Below, piece after piece: positions 1 through 5,161 of a DNA stretch of 5,161 bases. How positions within the stretch are numbered: the stretch's first letter is position 1; every line of letters starts with the position of its first letter. This DNA comes from Planctomycetaceae bacterium (GTDB lineage: Bacteria > Planctomycetota > Planctomycetia > Pirellulales > Pirellulaceae), in contig DNPC01000016.1 in assembly GCA_003501565.1 (NCBI GenBank), forward strand, positions 1 through 5,161. Reading direction: 5' to 3'. The notes below the pieces were generated by a model that worked only from the letters and a program-made list of their open reading frames with translations, had not been told where the DNA came from and did not search any database. The translations under genes were made by a program, and so were the position numbers.

Positions 1-366
1 AGTGTCCAGTACTACAGTTTGCGGCAACTAGGCGAGCCCCTTTCGGTTCTCTTGTCGACAGTGGCCGCGGCGGGAAATAAAACCGATGTTGCGAAACGTT
101 CTTTCAAAGCTGCTGGTGAACACTTGCCTGAAGTCCCCCTTACGCACTCGTCGGCCGCTCGTAGTCTTGACGAGCTGCGGCGAGTGCTGGATGTTCTTGC
201 AACGGTCAATGCGAAGCACCGAGGTAGAATCGTGGATGCATGTGCCGCGGCGATTTGCTCTGACGACCATGTTACATGGCAGGAGGCAGAGCTCCTGCGT
301 GGTGTTTCTGACTTGCTTGACTGTCCGATGCCTCCTCTATTGGTCAGTGATCAGGCGGCCGAGTGA
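1..366 (+). CDS. C-terminal end of a probable M48-family metallopeptidase (partial)
   Basis: The frame is open from the first base of the window to the TGA at 364-366, giving 121 residues with the N-terminus missing. The visible part has no catalytic motif: the HExxH zinc site of an M48 protease would lie upstream. The call rests on the tail. A helical segment rich in Leu, Arg and Ala is followed by 'DACAAAICSDDHVTWQEAELLRGVSDLLDCPMPPLL', here read in two parts: 'DACAAAICSDDHVTWQEAEL' and then 'LRGVSDLLDCPMPPLL'. This resembles the C-terminal cytoplasmic region of large membrane M48 peptidases of Planctomycetes and Proteobacteria, which typically end in a similar 'D-x-L-x-CPMPPL' sequence. 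That resemblance is from memory. The acidic helix pattern (SDDHVTWQEAELLR) is reminiscent of TerB/EF-hand-like folds. tdk starts 96 bases downstream on the same strand. If the call is wrong, it is simply an unidentified helical C-terminal domain. Confidence 0.65.
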   Translation, partial: SVQYYSLRQLGEPLSVLLSTVAAAGNKTDVAKRSFKAAGEHLPEVPLTHSSAARSLDELRRVLDVLATVNAKHRGRIVDACAAAICSDDHVTWQEAELLRGVSDLLDCPMPPLLVSDQAAE

Positions 367-367
367 A

Positions 368-388
368 TGCCAGATCCCGAGTCTGGCA
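368..388 (+). other. Perfect 7-bp inverted repeat directly after the M48-like stop codon
   Basis: TGCCAGA at 368-374 is exactly complementary to TCTGGCA at 382-388, with a 7-base loop (TCCCGAG). It begins one base after the stop codon at 364-366. No T-run follows, so it is not a classical intrinsic terminator. It could be a 3'-end stabiliser, an attenuator ahead of tdk, or a repeat-derived hairpin. The rest of the 367-462 gap shows no convincing promoter. Confidence 0.45.
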
Positions 389-462
389 CGTGAACCTCTG
401 GCTGGGATCTCACTGAACTGCAACCTCGCAAAATCCACAAAGAACCGTACGATTAGCCCACT

Positions 463-1083
463 ATGGCGAAACTGTATTTCTATTACTCTTCGATGAACGC
501 CGGGAAGTCAACGACGCTGTTGCAGTCCAGCTACAACTACCACGAACGCGGCATGCAGACGATCATCTTGCAGCCGGAAATTGACTCGCGTTTCGGTTCG
601 GGAACAGTTGCGTCTCGAATCGGTATCAAATCCGAGGCTACCACTTTTACAACGGCTGACAATCTGCTGTCGATCGCTAAACGTCTGCATGCCGAGAATC
701 CGTTCCATTGTGTTCTGGTCGACGAAGCACAATTCTTAACACGCCCGCAGGTCCGGCAGCTGAGTGATGTGTGCGACGATATGGACATTCCAGTCTTGGC
801 GTATGGCTTGCGCACTGACTTTCAAGGAAACTTGTTCGAAGGCAGCCAAGAGCTGTTGGCTTGGGCAGACACGCTGACGGAGATCAAGACGATTTGCCAT
901 TGCGGTCGAAAAGCGACCATGGTCCTGCGTTTGGATGCCAGCGGTGTACCGATCAAGGACGGTCAACAAGTACAGATTGGTGGCAACGATCGTTACATGT
1001 CGGTGTGTCGAAAACACTTTAAGCAAGGCATGGCTACTCGGCGCGACGACGAACTGCCACTGCTTGATCCACCGGACGACTAG
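463..1083 (+). CDS. tdk: Thymidine kinase, type II (TK1-like)
   Basis: This 206-residue protein phosphorylates thymidine to dTMP using ATP, a cytoplasmic pyrimidine-salvage step. The P-loop is at residues 9-16 (SSMNAGKS), and the Walker B/catalytic segment is VLVDEAQF at 84-91, with Glu88 as the expected catalytic base. The substrate-facing segment YGLRTDFQG is at 114-122. Likely structural zinc ligands are Cys145 and Cys147 (ICHCGRKA) with Cys182 and His185 (VCRKHF), the arrangement seen in Escherichia coli Tdk. The lasso region ends in GGNDRYMSV (173-181). The length matches the E. coli enzyme (205 residues), and the N-terminus MAKLYFYYSSMNAGKST is nearly the same as the E. coli one, so both the ATG at 463 and an intact enzyme are well supported. 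No strong Shine-Dalgarno sequence precedes the start, which is common in planctomycetes. The acidic tail (DDELPLLDPPDD) is not part of the conserved core. It converges with the lipoprotein gene downstream. Confidence 0.97.
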   Translation: MAKLYFYYSSMNAGKSTTLLQSSYNYHERGMQTIILQPEIDSRFGSGTVASRIGIKSEATTFTTADNLLSIAKRLHAENPFHCVLVDEAQFLTRPQVRQLSDVCDDMDIPVLAYGLRTDFQGNLFEGSQELLAWADTLTEIKTICHCGRKATMVLRLDASGVPIKDGQQVQIGGNDRYMSVCRKHFKQGMATRRDDELPLLDPPDD

Positions 1084-1157
1084 TAGCCGGACAACACTAT
1101 CAGAGTCTTGCCACTCTTTATGATATCGGTCTTATTTCCGGCCGTCTTGCAGCATCC

Positions 1158-1200
1158 ACAAACCCGCCAAGATGGTCATCAGCGGCACACACCCGGCGGG
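1158..1200 (-). terminator. Candidate intrinsic terminator for the lipoprotein gene
   Basis: Read on the - strand, CCCGCCGGG (1200-1192) pairs with CTTGGCGGG (1171-1163), giving nine base pairs of which two are G-U, around a 20-base loop. TTTGT follows (1162-1158). The stem begins 16 bases past the lipoprotein stop. The two G-U pairs would be A-C mismatches on the other strand, so the structure favours - strand transcription. The loop is long and the T-run short, so this is only a candidate. Otherwise the 133-base convergent gap 1084-1216 holds only a weak 5-bp stem at 1102-1117. Confidence 0.4.
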
Positions 1201-1216
1201 CCCTTGGTTCGGACGT

Positions 1217-1651
1217 TTACTTCTTGCCTTTGAGCTCAATCGTCCCGATATCGACCGGCGTGCCCGAGGCAACGGTTACCGAATGTTCGCTCTTGTCTGG
1301 TTTGGAATACTTTCCACGCAGTTGGTCATCGCCAAACTGCATGCTGACAGGATTGAGTTTCAGCCATTCAAACGTCAACGTGTATTCGCCGACTGGAGCT
1401 CCATCATTCAATTCGTAGGTCGAAGCTGTGAATTTGCCCTCTGCGTCTGAAATAGCTTTCGTTTCAGTTGTTTGATCCGTATCGACACCTTCTTTCGGAT
1501 GAAACTTGATGTGGATGCCTTCTGCCGGTTCGCCATCAACGTGAATGACGCCGGTTACGGGGATGGTTTCTTTCCAATCAGGGTTCCGCGACGAACACCC
1601 ATTGAGTGTCACAAACAGCAGTGTGACGAAAAACAGTTTTCGAAGGGGCAT
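1217..1651 (-). CDS. Small transthyretin-like (carboxypeptidase-regulatory-like) lipoprotein
   Basis: This 144-residue protein is predicted to be exported and lipid-anchored. Residues 1-18 form a signal peptide with a basic start (MPLRK) and a hydrophobic core (LFFVTLLFVTL), followed by a lipobox L16-N17-G18-C19. Cys19 would be lipidated. The mature part is a beta-sandwich of the transthyretin/carboxypeptidase-regulatory type: VTGVIHVDGEPAEGIHIKFHP at about 32-52 (V-x-G-x-V-x-x-DG-x-P motif), SDAEGKF at 68-74, and PVGEYTLTFEW at 86-96. A DDQLRGKYSKPDKS segment follows at 108-121, a kind of motif I associate with planctomycete members of this family. No catalytic residues are evident, so a structural or binding role is likely but unknown. 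An upstream in-frame ATG at 1712-1714 would add 21 residues ahead of the signal peptide. The inner ATG at 1649-1651 is preferred because it puts the signal peptide at the N-terminus and has a good ribosome binding site. It lies 212 bases downstream of the DUF1559 gene on the same strand, a frequent planctomycete pairing. Confidence 0.85.
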   Translation of the reverse strand: MPLRKLFFVTLLFVTLNGCSSRNPDWKETIPVTGVIHVDGEPAEGIHIKFHPKEGVDTDQTTETKAISDAEGKFTASTYELNDGAPVGEYTLTFEWLKLNPVSMQFGDDQLRGKYSKPDKSEHSVTVASGTPVDIGTIELKGKK

Positions 1652-1656
1652 CGATG

Positions 1657-1661
1657 CCTCT
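1657..1661 (-). promoter_or_regulatory. Ribosome binding site deciding the lipoprotein start
   Basis: AGAGG on the - strand lies 5 bases before the ATG at 1651-1649. It is the only clear Shine-Dalgarno-like sequence found near a start in the window. Together with the signal peptide it selects this start over the in-frame ATG at 1714. Confidence 0.6.
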
Positions 1662-1741
1662 AAAGTTCGAGTTGAGAACCTAGTATGTACAGCAGGGCCG
1701 GTGGTAGCTGGCACTTATCCTATCAGCCACGACAGCAACTA

Positions 1742-1783
1742 GTTTGCTTTTGACTTAGCCTTGCTTACGACTTAGCTTTGCTT
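1742..1783 (-). repeat. 17-base tandem repeat, about 2.5 copies
   Basis: Read on the - strand, AAGCAAAGCTAAGTCGT (1783-1767) is followed directly by AAGCAAGGCTAAGTCAA (1766-1750) and a partial copy AAGCAAAC (1749-1742). The two full units share 14 of 17 bases, and all three begin AAGCAA. They lie in the gap between the DUF1559 gene and the lipoprotein gene, 91 bases before the lipoprotein start. They could be a remnant of a dispersed intergenic repeat or a repeated protein-binding site. Nothing in the sequence decides between these. Confidence 0.75.
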
Positions 1784-1795
1784 CGACGGTGGCGT

Positions 1796-1814
1796 GCCAG
1801 CCCTGAGCGCTGGC
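1796..1814. other. Perfect 6-bp hairpin beside the tandem repeat
   Basis: GCCAGC (1796-1801) pairs with GCTGGC (1809-1814) around a 7-base loop. It sits 49 bases downstream of the DUF1559 stop and 12 bases from the tandem repeat. Neither strand has a T-run after it, so it is a poor intrinsic terminator. Its outer bases GCCAG...CTGGC and its 19-base length match the hairpin at 369-387. The 1652-1863 gap otherwise shows only the ribosome binding site and tandem repeat; I see no convincing promoter. Confidence 0.5.
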
Positions 1815-1863
1815 GCCGAAATACCCAGGGGAGATTGGGCGAGGAATAGTATGTGACCGTAGA

Positions 1864-2949
1864 TCACTGTGGAAACGTAAAGGTCTCGCCTTTTTCGCGG
1901 GTGATCAGCGCGGCGATAACAAATGCATCAGTCGAGGCACTCACGAATTGGACCGAGCCATCTCCCATACCGAAGTGGATTCCGCCGGTGTGGAAACTAT
2001 GTAAGCTTCGGCCGCGGATGTTGCTGCAATTGATTGCACACGGGCCCTCTTGGAGATACGCTGCTGGGTTGGCTGGATCGTAGCCGTTTGGAAACAGGCC
2101 GCCGGAAAGCCAGTTTTCGCCATTCAGTAAATCGCCCCAGCCACCACCGTTGGTGGACACAAGCAGGCCCGTCAGTGCCGCCGCGGGTGCTGTTCCGACG
2201 TAGATCCGTGGTCCACCGGTTCGTTCGGCGATTAAACACGTGTTGCTGGTTCCGTCGACCATCGCCCCGATCTTTCCGTTGCGATTGTCACCAAACACTC
2301 CTTGTACCGGTAACGCACCATGCCGGCTGCCTCCAGGGCTGCCCGAATAGGCAATCCTGGCAAATGCGCCTCGCACGCCGGTTGTAGAAATGTAGTCAGA
2401 ACCGGCCGCGTTCCATGTCACCGGTAGTCCAGCGCCGCTAGCGTCACCTTCATAGATTTCGGTGATTCCCCACGGACTGGATGGACATTTGAAGAAACTA
2501 AGGGGCTGTTGGATGAGCTGAACATTGGCTTGAGCGATCGGGCCCAGCTCGTTCAGTGCTGGGAATCTCTGGTCAAACTGGTTGTACAGGTTGGTTTGCT
2601 CGAGAAACGGTAAGATCGAAATCCCCCAAGACCTTCCGTTGGCTGCCGGAATGTTAGTGCCACCGGGAATATCGAGCCACCAAGCCAGTGGAAACGTCTT
2701 GTAGGCGCTTTCGTAATTGTGCATCGCCAGTGAGATCTGTTTCACGTTGTTTGAACACTGCATTCGTCTCGCAGCTTCGCGTGCTGCCTGGACTGCTGGC
2801 AGCAGCAAGCCAACCAAGATGCCAATGATCGCAATAACGACAAGTAACTCGACAAGCGTAAATGCTGGGCGTTGGGTGTTTTGCCGGCGCGGACATGACG
2901 ATGAGTGGGCGACGCGCTCGTGACGATGAGACTGGCTGTATCGATGCAT
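1864..2949 (-). CDS. DUF1559 family protein with type IV prepilin-like N-terminus
   Basis: This 361-residue protein is expected at the membrane or outside it, anchored by one N-terminal helix. A 29-residue polar leader rich in His, Ser and Arg precedes the prepilin motif, with AFTLVELLVVIAIIGILVGL starting at residue 29. The predicted cleavage is between Ala29 and Phe30, and Glu34 is the conserved +5 glutamate. The conserved family segment PAVQAAREAARRMQCSNNVK follows at about 51-70, then HNYESAYKTFP. The large middle region is the DUF1559 domain (PF07596). Near the end, His320 followed by nine residues and Asp330-Gly331 (HTGGIHFGMGDG) is the H-X9-DG signature (TIGR04294). The length is typical and the gene looks intact. 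These proteins resemble pseudopilins but their role is not established. The start at 2947-2949 is the only ATG in frame before the prepilin motif; no ribosome binding site is evident. The -1 residue is Ala, where classical prepilins have Gly. The lipoprotein gene lies downstream. Confidence 0.95.
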   Translation of the reverse strand: MHRYSQSHRHERVAHSSSCPRRQNTQRPAFTLVELLVVIAIIGILVGLLLPAVQAAREAARRMQCSNNVKQISLAMHNYESAYKTFPLAWWLDIPGGTNIPAANGRSWGISILPFLEQTNLYNQFDQRFPALNELGPIAQANVQLIQQPLSFFKCPSSPWGITEIYEGDASGAGLPVTWNAAGSDYISTTGVRGAFARIAYSGSPGGSRHGALPVQGVFGDNRNGKIGAMVDGTSNTCLIAERTGGPRIYVGTAPAAALTGLLVSTNGGGWGDLLNGENWLSGGLFPNGYDPANPAAYLQEGPCAINCSNIRGRSLHSFHTGGIHFGMGDGSVQFVSASTDAFVIAALITREKGETFTFPQ

Positions 2950-3156
2950 GGAATGTATCTACTGCTTGGAGTGTAAACGACCAAAACCAACCCGGATCAG
3001 TGTAGCGATTTCGTGCAGGGCAATGCAAATTGTCGAGCTGGATTTACCAGATTTTCATGCGAGCTGCGTCGAAGTCGCTCAACTGTCGTAGTTTCCCCAT
3101 TTACGAGCAAGCGATTCAGCTAGGTCCAAGAGGCGATGCCGTGAACTTTGTTCGCG

Positions 3157-3180
3157 AAAACCCAACCGGAAATCCGGCTG
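3157..3180 (-). terminator. Candidate intrinsic terminator after the metallohydrolase gene
   Basis: On the - strand CAGCCGG (3180-3174) pairs with CCGGTTG (3169-3163) around an ATTT loop: seven pairs, one of them G-U. Two G residues and then TTTT (3160-3157) follow. It begins 49 bases past the stop codon. The G-U pair would be an A-C mismatch on the + strand, so the structure fits - strand transcription. The T-run is short. If real, it separates the metallohydrolase from the DUF1559 gene. Confidence 0.45.
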
Positions 3181-3184
3181 ATCG

Positions 3185-3198
3185 GTGTGCTAGCACAC
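3185..3198. other. 14-base perfect palindrome
   Basis: GTGTGCTAGCACAC is completely self-complementary with no loop. It lies between the metallohydrolase stop and the terminator candidate at 3157-3180. A loopless palindrome suits a dimeric DNA-binding protein better than an RNA hairpin, but its place at the 3' end of a gene, more than 230 bases from the next start, argues against a simple operator. Confidence 0.5.
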
Positions 3199-3229
3199 AA
3201 GCGAGTTGCAAGCTAATCCCGCAAGTCGT

Positions 3230-5161
3230 TTATTCGTCAAACTCAGCGAGGATCGCCGAATACACGCTTCGAGCACGCTCGTAGGCAGCTCGAGCTTCAG
3301 TTTGCTCCTCGGCCCGAATCGATGGCGATTTTCTTGACCAGCAAACTTCTACCGCGTCGCGACACCACTGGGCGCTTCGGCGGTTTGCTCGAATCGGTTT
3401 GCCGCCAACATGTACAAAGATCGGATTGGTGTGGACCGACGGTAAGATTCGCACGGCGATCCAAGACGACTGGTCAATTTCGGTTCTCCAGTTCAACTGT
3501 TTGGGTAAGCCGTCTGCGGTTATGAATTGTCGCTCGACCATCTCGCCATTGACCACCAATTCAACAGGCACCTCGCGCGAATCGTCCTTTCTGGCCCGTT
3601 CCAAGTGCCAGTAGGGTTTTTCGTCCAATCGACGACCCGCGATTGCCTTCCCCGACGCAGTTTGCTGATCATCAAGCAGGGCTGCAATCTTGCACTTGAT
3701 ATCCACGGTTTTGCCAGCCTCCAAGTCGAGTTGACTGGCGGGTGAGTCGATGGACCGGCGGTGTCCAACTTGAAGACCGTCCACAGAAAACTCGAGAACA
3801 TGGCTCATTCCATCGCTCACGTAGCTACGTCCGTCTCGCAGGCCTTGTACCCAATCACTGTATTTGAGGTTAGATGCATCGGTCAGTTCGGGGACTTGGA
3901 CGTAGCTACGCCCAAGACCAACGCGTTCGCCGTAGATGCACGGGAAGTCCGTTTCGCCGCTGATTCGGGAGCGGAAACCACAGTTGAGTGTGTGATACCA
4001 GATGTTCATCTCCCAGATGACGGGAGTATCCACTGCGCTGATAAAATCACAAACGTCAAGTGCGGTGGCGACAATGAACTCGTTTGCGCCAATTCCGTCA
4101 AATGGTGGCATTGCATAGTCTGGCAATTTGTCTGCGGCCCGCCCGCTGCCACGGCCGCCACCCCAAGTATTCGGCAATGCCCCGCGCGAGCCATCCGGTT
4201 TGTAGTCCGGCAAGGCAAGCCCCCAACCGCTGTGACTGTAGCCGACCACGCCACCTTGTTCTTTACCCCATTTGAGTACGGGGACGGTCCAACTGGGCCA
4301 CTGCTCGATGGATTTTGTGCCTGGATAGTCGTCCTCAGAGAGATTCAATAGGCAAAGGTGTCCGGCGTGCGACGAAGGAAAGCCACTCACCTCAACGTCG
4401 TAACGCATCAAGTTGCCAGGCTCAGACAGTGACGAAACATCCCCGTCGAAGAACTGCTTTTGGAAATACCAGCAAGGTCCCCAGCTGAGCACACAGCCGA
4501 CGTTCAGATCCTCACCGATCAGATGTCGCATCATGTCTTTGGGGGTAACGCCTTGAGTCGGATTTTCGTAGTGTGAGCACCCCGCTGCATGGACGTGATG
4601 ATCGCCCGAAAACCATCCGTGCTTCGCCATGTGTATCCAGCGTTTGAGAGGAATCGCCAATTCAGGCTGCGAGTCGGCCGAGACGGACAGTGCAAGCTTG
4701 GCTGGCTCGTATTCGGGTCCACGCACAGCAGTTATCGTGTAACGGCCGGGCGCCAGAGAAACCGTTTCGCCATCTGCACGATAGATCTGCTGGTGAAAAA
4801 AGAAATCCGGTGCAAGCCTGCGAGAAGGATTTGGGTACACGCGACCTTGTGAGTCACGGATCAATAGACTGCAAGTCGTGGGAGAGCCGTCGATGTCTTT
4901 GATTGCCAACCTGACTTGCACACTTGGTCGACATTCGAACAAGATGGGGAGTTCGCTACGGAACCCAAGATCCTGCGTGCCTTGCCCGACGTGCATCGCT
5001 AGTGTTGCCTCCCGCTGGCCGGAATCGCGACTATACAGCTGGATGATTCGGTATTCGACCGCCAGCCCGCTAAGTGAAGCGGTGAGTGGTTGGCTATTGT
5101 AATGAGCGATGTCGATCCAACGTCGGCGTGCGTCGGTGGGTGTAATGTCGATTGTCGGCTT
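3230..5161 (-). CDS. CehA/McbA-family metallohydrolase (PHP-like), N-terminus beyond window
   Basis: The frame runs from the right edge of the window to the TAA at 3232-3230, giving 643 visible residues. An ATG at 4994-4996 is internal: 55 in-frame codons lie upstream with no stop, so the true start is outside. Numbering from that Met, residues about 30-110 look like a beta-sandwich (SLLIRDSQGRVYPNP, then APGRYTITAVRGPEYEP). The metal-binding PHP-like domain begins at WFSGDHHVHAAGC (128-140), with His133, His134 and His136 as candidate ligands. It continues through KDMMRHLIGEDLNVGCVLSW (153-172), GYSHSGWG (252-259, His255), FDGIGANEF (299-307), IWYHTLNCGFRSRISGETDF (332-351, Asp350) and YGERVGLGRSYV (355-366). 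A second beta-rich part follows, ending in an Ala/Glu/Arg-rich helix. Members related to carbaryl hydrolase CehA hydrolyse esters or amides, but this planctomycete subgroup has no known substrate. The N-terminus is not visible, so export cannot be judged. Ligand assignments are inferred. Confidence 0.88.
   Translation of the reverse strand, partial: KPTIDITPTDARRRWIDIAHYNSQPLTASLSGLAVEYRIIQLYSRDSGQREATLAMHVGQGTQDLGFRSELPILFECRPSVQVRLAIKDIDGSPTTCSLLIRDSQGRVYPNPSRRLAPDFFFHQQIYRADGETVSLAPGRYTITAVRGPEYEPAKLALSVSADSQPELAIPLKRWIHMAKHGWFSGDHHVHAAGCSHYENPTQGVTPKDMMRHLIGEDLNVGCVLSWGPCWYFQKQFFDGDVSSLSEPGNLMRYDVEVSGFPSSHAGHLCLLNLSEDDYPGTKSIEQWPSWTVPVLKWGKEQGGVVGYSHSGWGLALPDYKPDGSRGALPNTWGGGRGSGRAADKLPDYAMPPFDGIGANEFIVATALDVCDFISAVDTPVIWEMNIWYHTLNCGFRSRISGETDFPCIYGERVGLGRSYVQVPELTDASNLKYSDWVQGLRDGRSYVSDGMSHVLEFSVDGLQVGHRRSIDSPASQLDLEAGKTVDIKCKIAALLDDQQTASGKAIAGRRLDEKPYWHLERARKDDSREVPVELVVNGEMVERQFITADGLPKQLNWRTEIDQSSWIAVRILPSVHTNPIFVHVGGKPIRANRRSAQWCRDAVEVCWSRKSPSIRAEEQTEARAAYERARSVYSAILAEFDE

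Larger units (their letters stand above)
2950..3229. other. Intergenic region upstream of the DUF1559 gene
   Basis: This 280-base gap separates the metallohydrolase stop from the DUF1559 start. It should contain the DUF1559 promoter. The best - strand match I can find is TTGCAT, 18 bases, then TACACT (about 3031 down to 3002), which is weak (3/6 and 4/6 against the sigma-70 consensus) and only tentative. It also contains the terminator candidate and the palindrome listed separately. A + strand reading frame crossing it (3030-3284, TTG start) has no recognisable domain and runs into the antisense of the metallohydrolase, so it is not called. Confidence 0.5.

Noticed and set aside
86..496. + strand frame of 136 codons overlapping both the M48-like tail and the tdk start
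   Set aside because: It lies in another frame over two better-supported genes, has a TTG-like start and a Cys/Arg/Ser-rich composition typical of a shadow frame.
1102..1119. Weak hairpin AGAGT/ACTCT followed by TT downstream of tdk
   Set aside because: It has only a 5-bp stem with few G-C pairs and a minimal T-run; it is too weak to call as a tdk terminator.
1086..1142. GCCGGA ... TCCGGC inverted repeat after tdk
   Set aside because: The 45-base loop makes a 6-bp stem unlikely to be functional.
1652..1714. 21-codon N-terminal extension of the lipoprotein
   Set aside because: It would bury the lipoprotein signal peptide inside the protein, and the inner ATG has an AGAGG ribosome binding site at 5-base spacing.
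3030..3284. + strand frame of 84 codons across the gap before the DUF1559 gene
   Set aside because: It starts with TTG, has no ribosome binding site or recognisable domain, and its 3' part is antisense to the metallohydrolase C-terminus.
3761..4351. + strand frame of 196 codons opposite the metallohydrolase
   Set aside because: It is fully antisense to conserved metallohydrolase motifs, and its length is explained by the codon bias of the real gene.
4994..4996. ATG as the start of the metallohydrolase
   Set aside because: The frame continues open for 55 codons to the window edge with protein-like composition (for example DITPTDARRRWIDIAHYN), so this Met is internal.
1..5161. CRISPR array, tRNA, rRNA, insertion sequence or prophage attachment site
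   Set aside because: No regularly spaced repeats, cloverleaf, transposase frame or terminal inverted repeats with target duplications were seen on reading.

Overview
The window looks like an ordinary chromosomal stretch from a planctomycete, probably a Rhodopirellula-like member of the Pirellulaceae. The strongest marker is a DUF1559 protein with a prepilin-type N-terminus and a terminal H-X9-DG motif, a family greatly expanded in Planctomycetes. A small transthyretin-like lipoprotein lies just downstream of it, and a CehA/McbA-type metallohydrolase of the form common in this phylum lies upstream. The taxonomic assignment rests on recognised protein families, not on a database search.

Layout. 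On the + strand, bases 1-366 are the C-terminal end of a protein resembling planctomycete M48-family metallopeptidases. A 96-base gap with a perfect 7-bp hairpin just after the stop leads to a complete type II thymidine kinase gene (tdk, 463-1083). The remaining genes are on the - strand. In transcription order they are the CehA/McbA-like metallohydrolase (5161 to 3230, N-terminus beyond the window), the DUF1559 pilin-like protein (2949-1864), and the transthyretin-like lipoprotein (1651-1217), which converges on tdk across 133 bases.

Non-coding signals. Two hairpins with strand-specific G-U pairs lie downstream of the metallohydrolase (3157-3180) and the lipoprotein (1158-1200). Both are plausible - strand terminators and suggest that the metallohydrolase is transcribed separately from the DUF1559/lipoprotein pair. 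The DUF1559-lipoprotein gap holds 2.5 tandem copies of a 17-base unit followed by a hairpin, possibly a dispersed intergenic repeat. A 14-base perfect palindrome follows the metallohydrolase gene.

How the genes may work together. tdk is a cytoplasmic nucleotide-salvage enzyme with no obvious link to its neighbours. The three - strand proteins carry membrane- or export-associated features or beta-sandwich domains, so a shared cell-envelope role is possible but is an inference. I do not see a clear undescribed defence, mobile or biosynthetic system. The most interesting points are the intergenic repeats and hairpins and the functionally unknown - strand envelope cluster.
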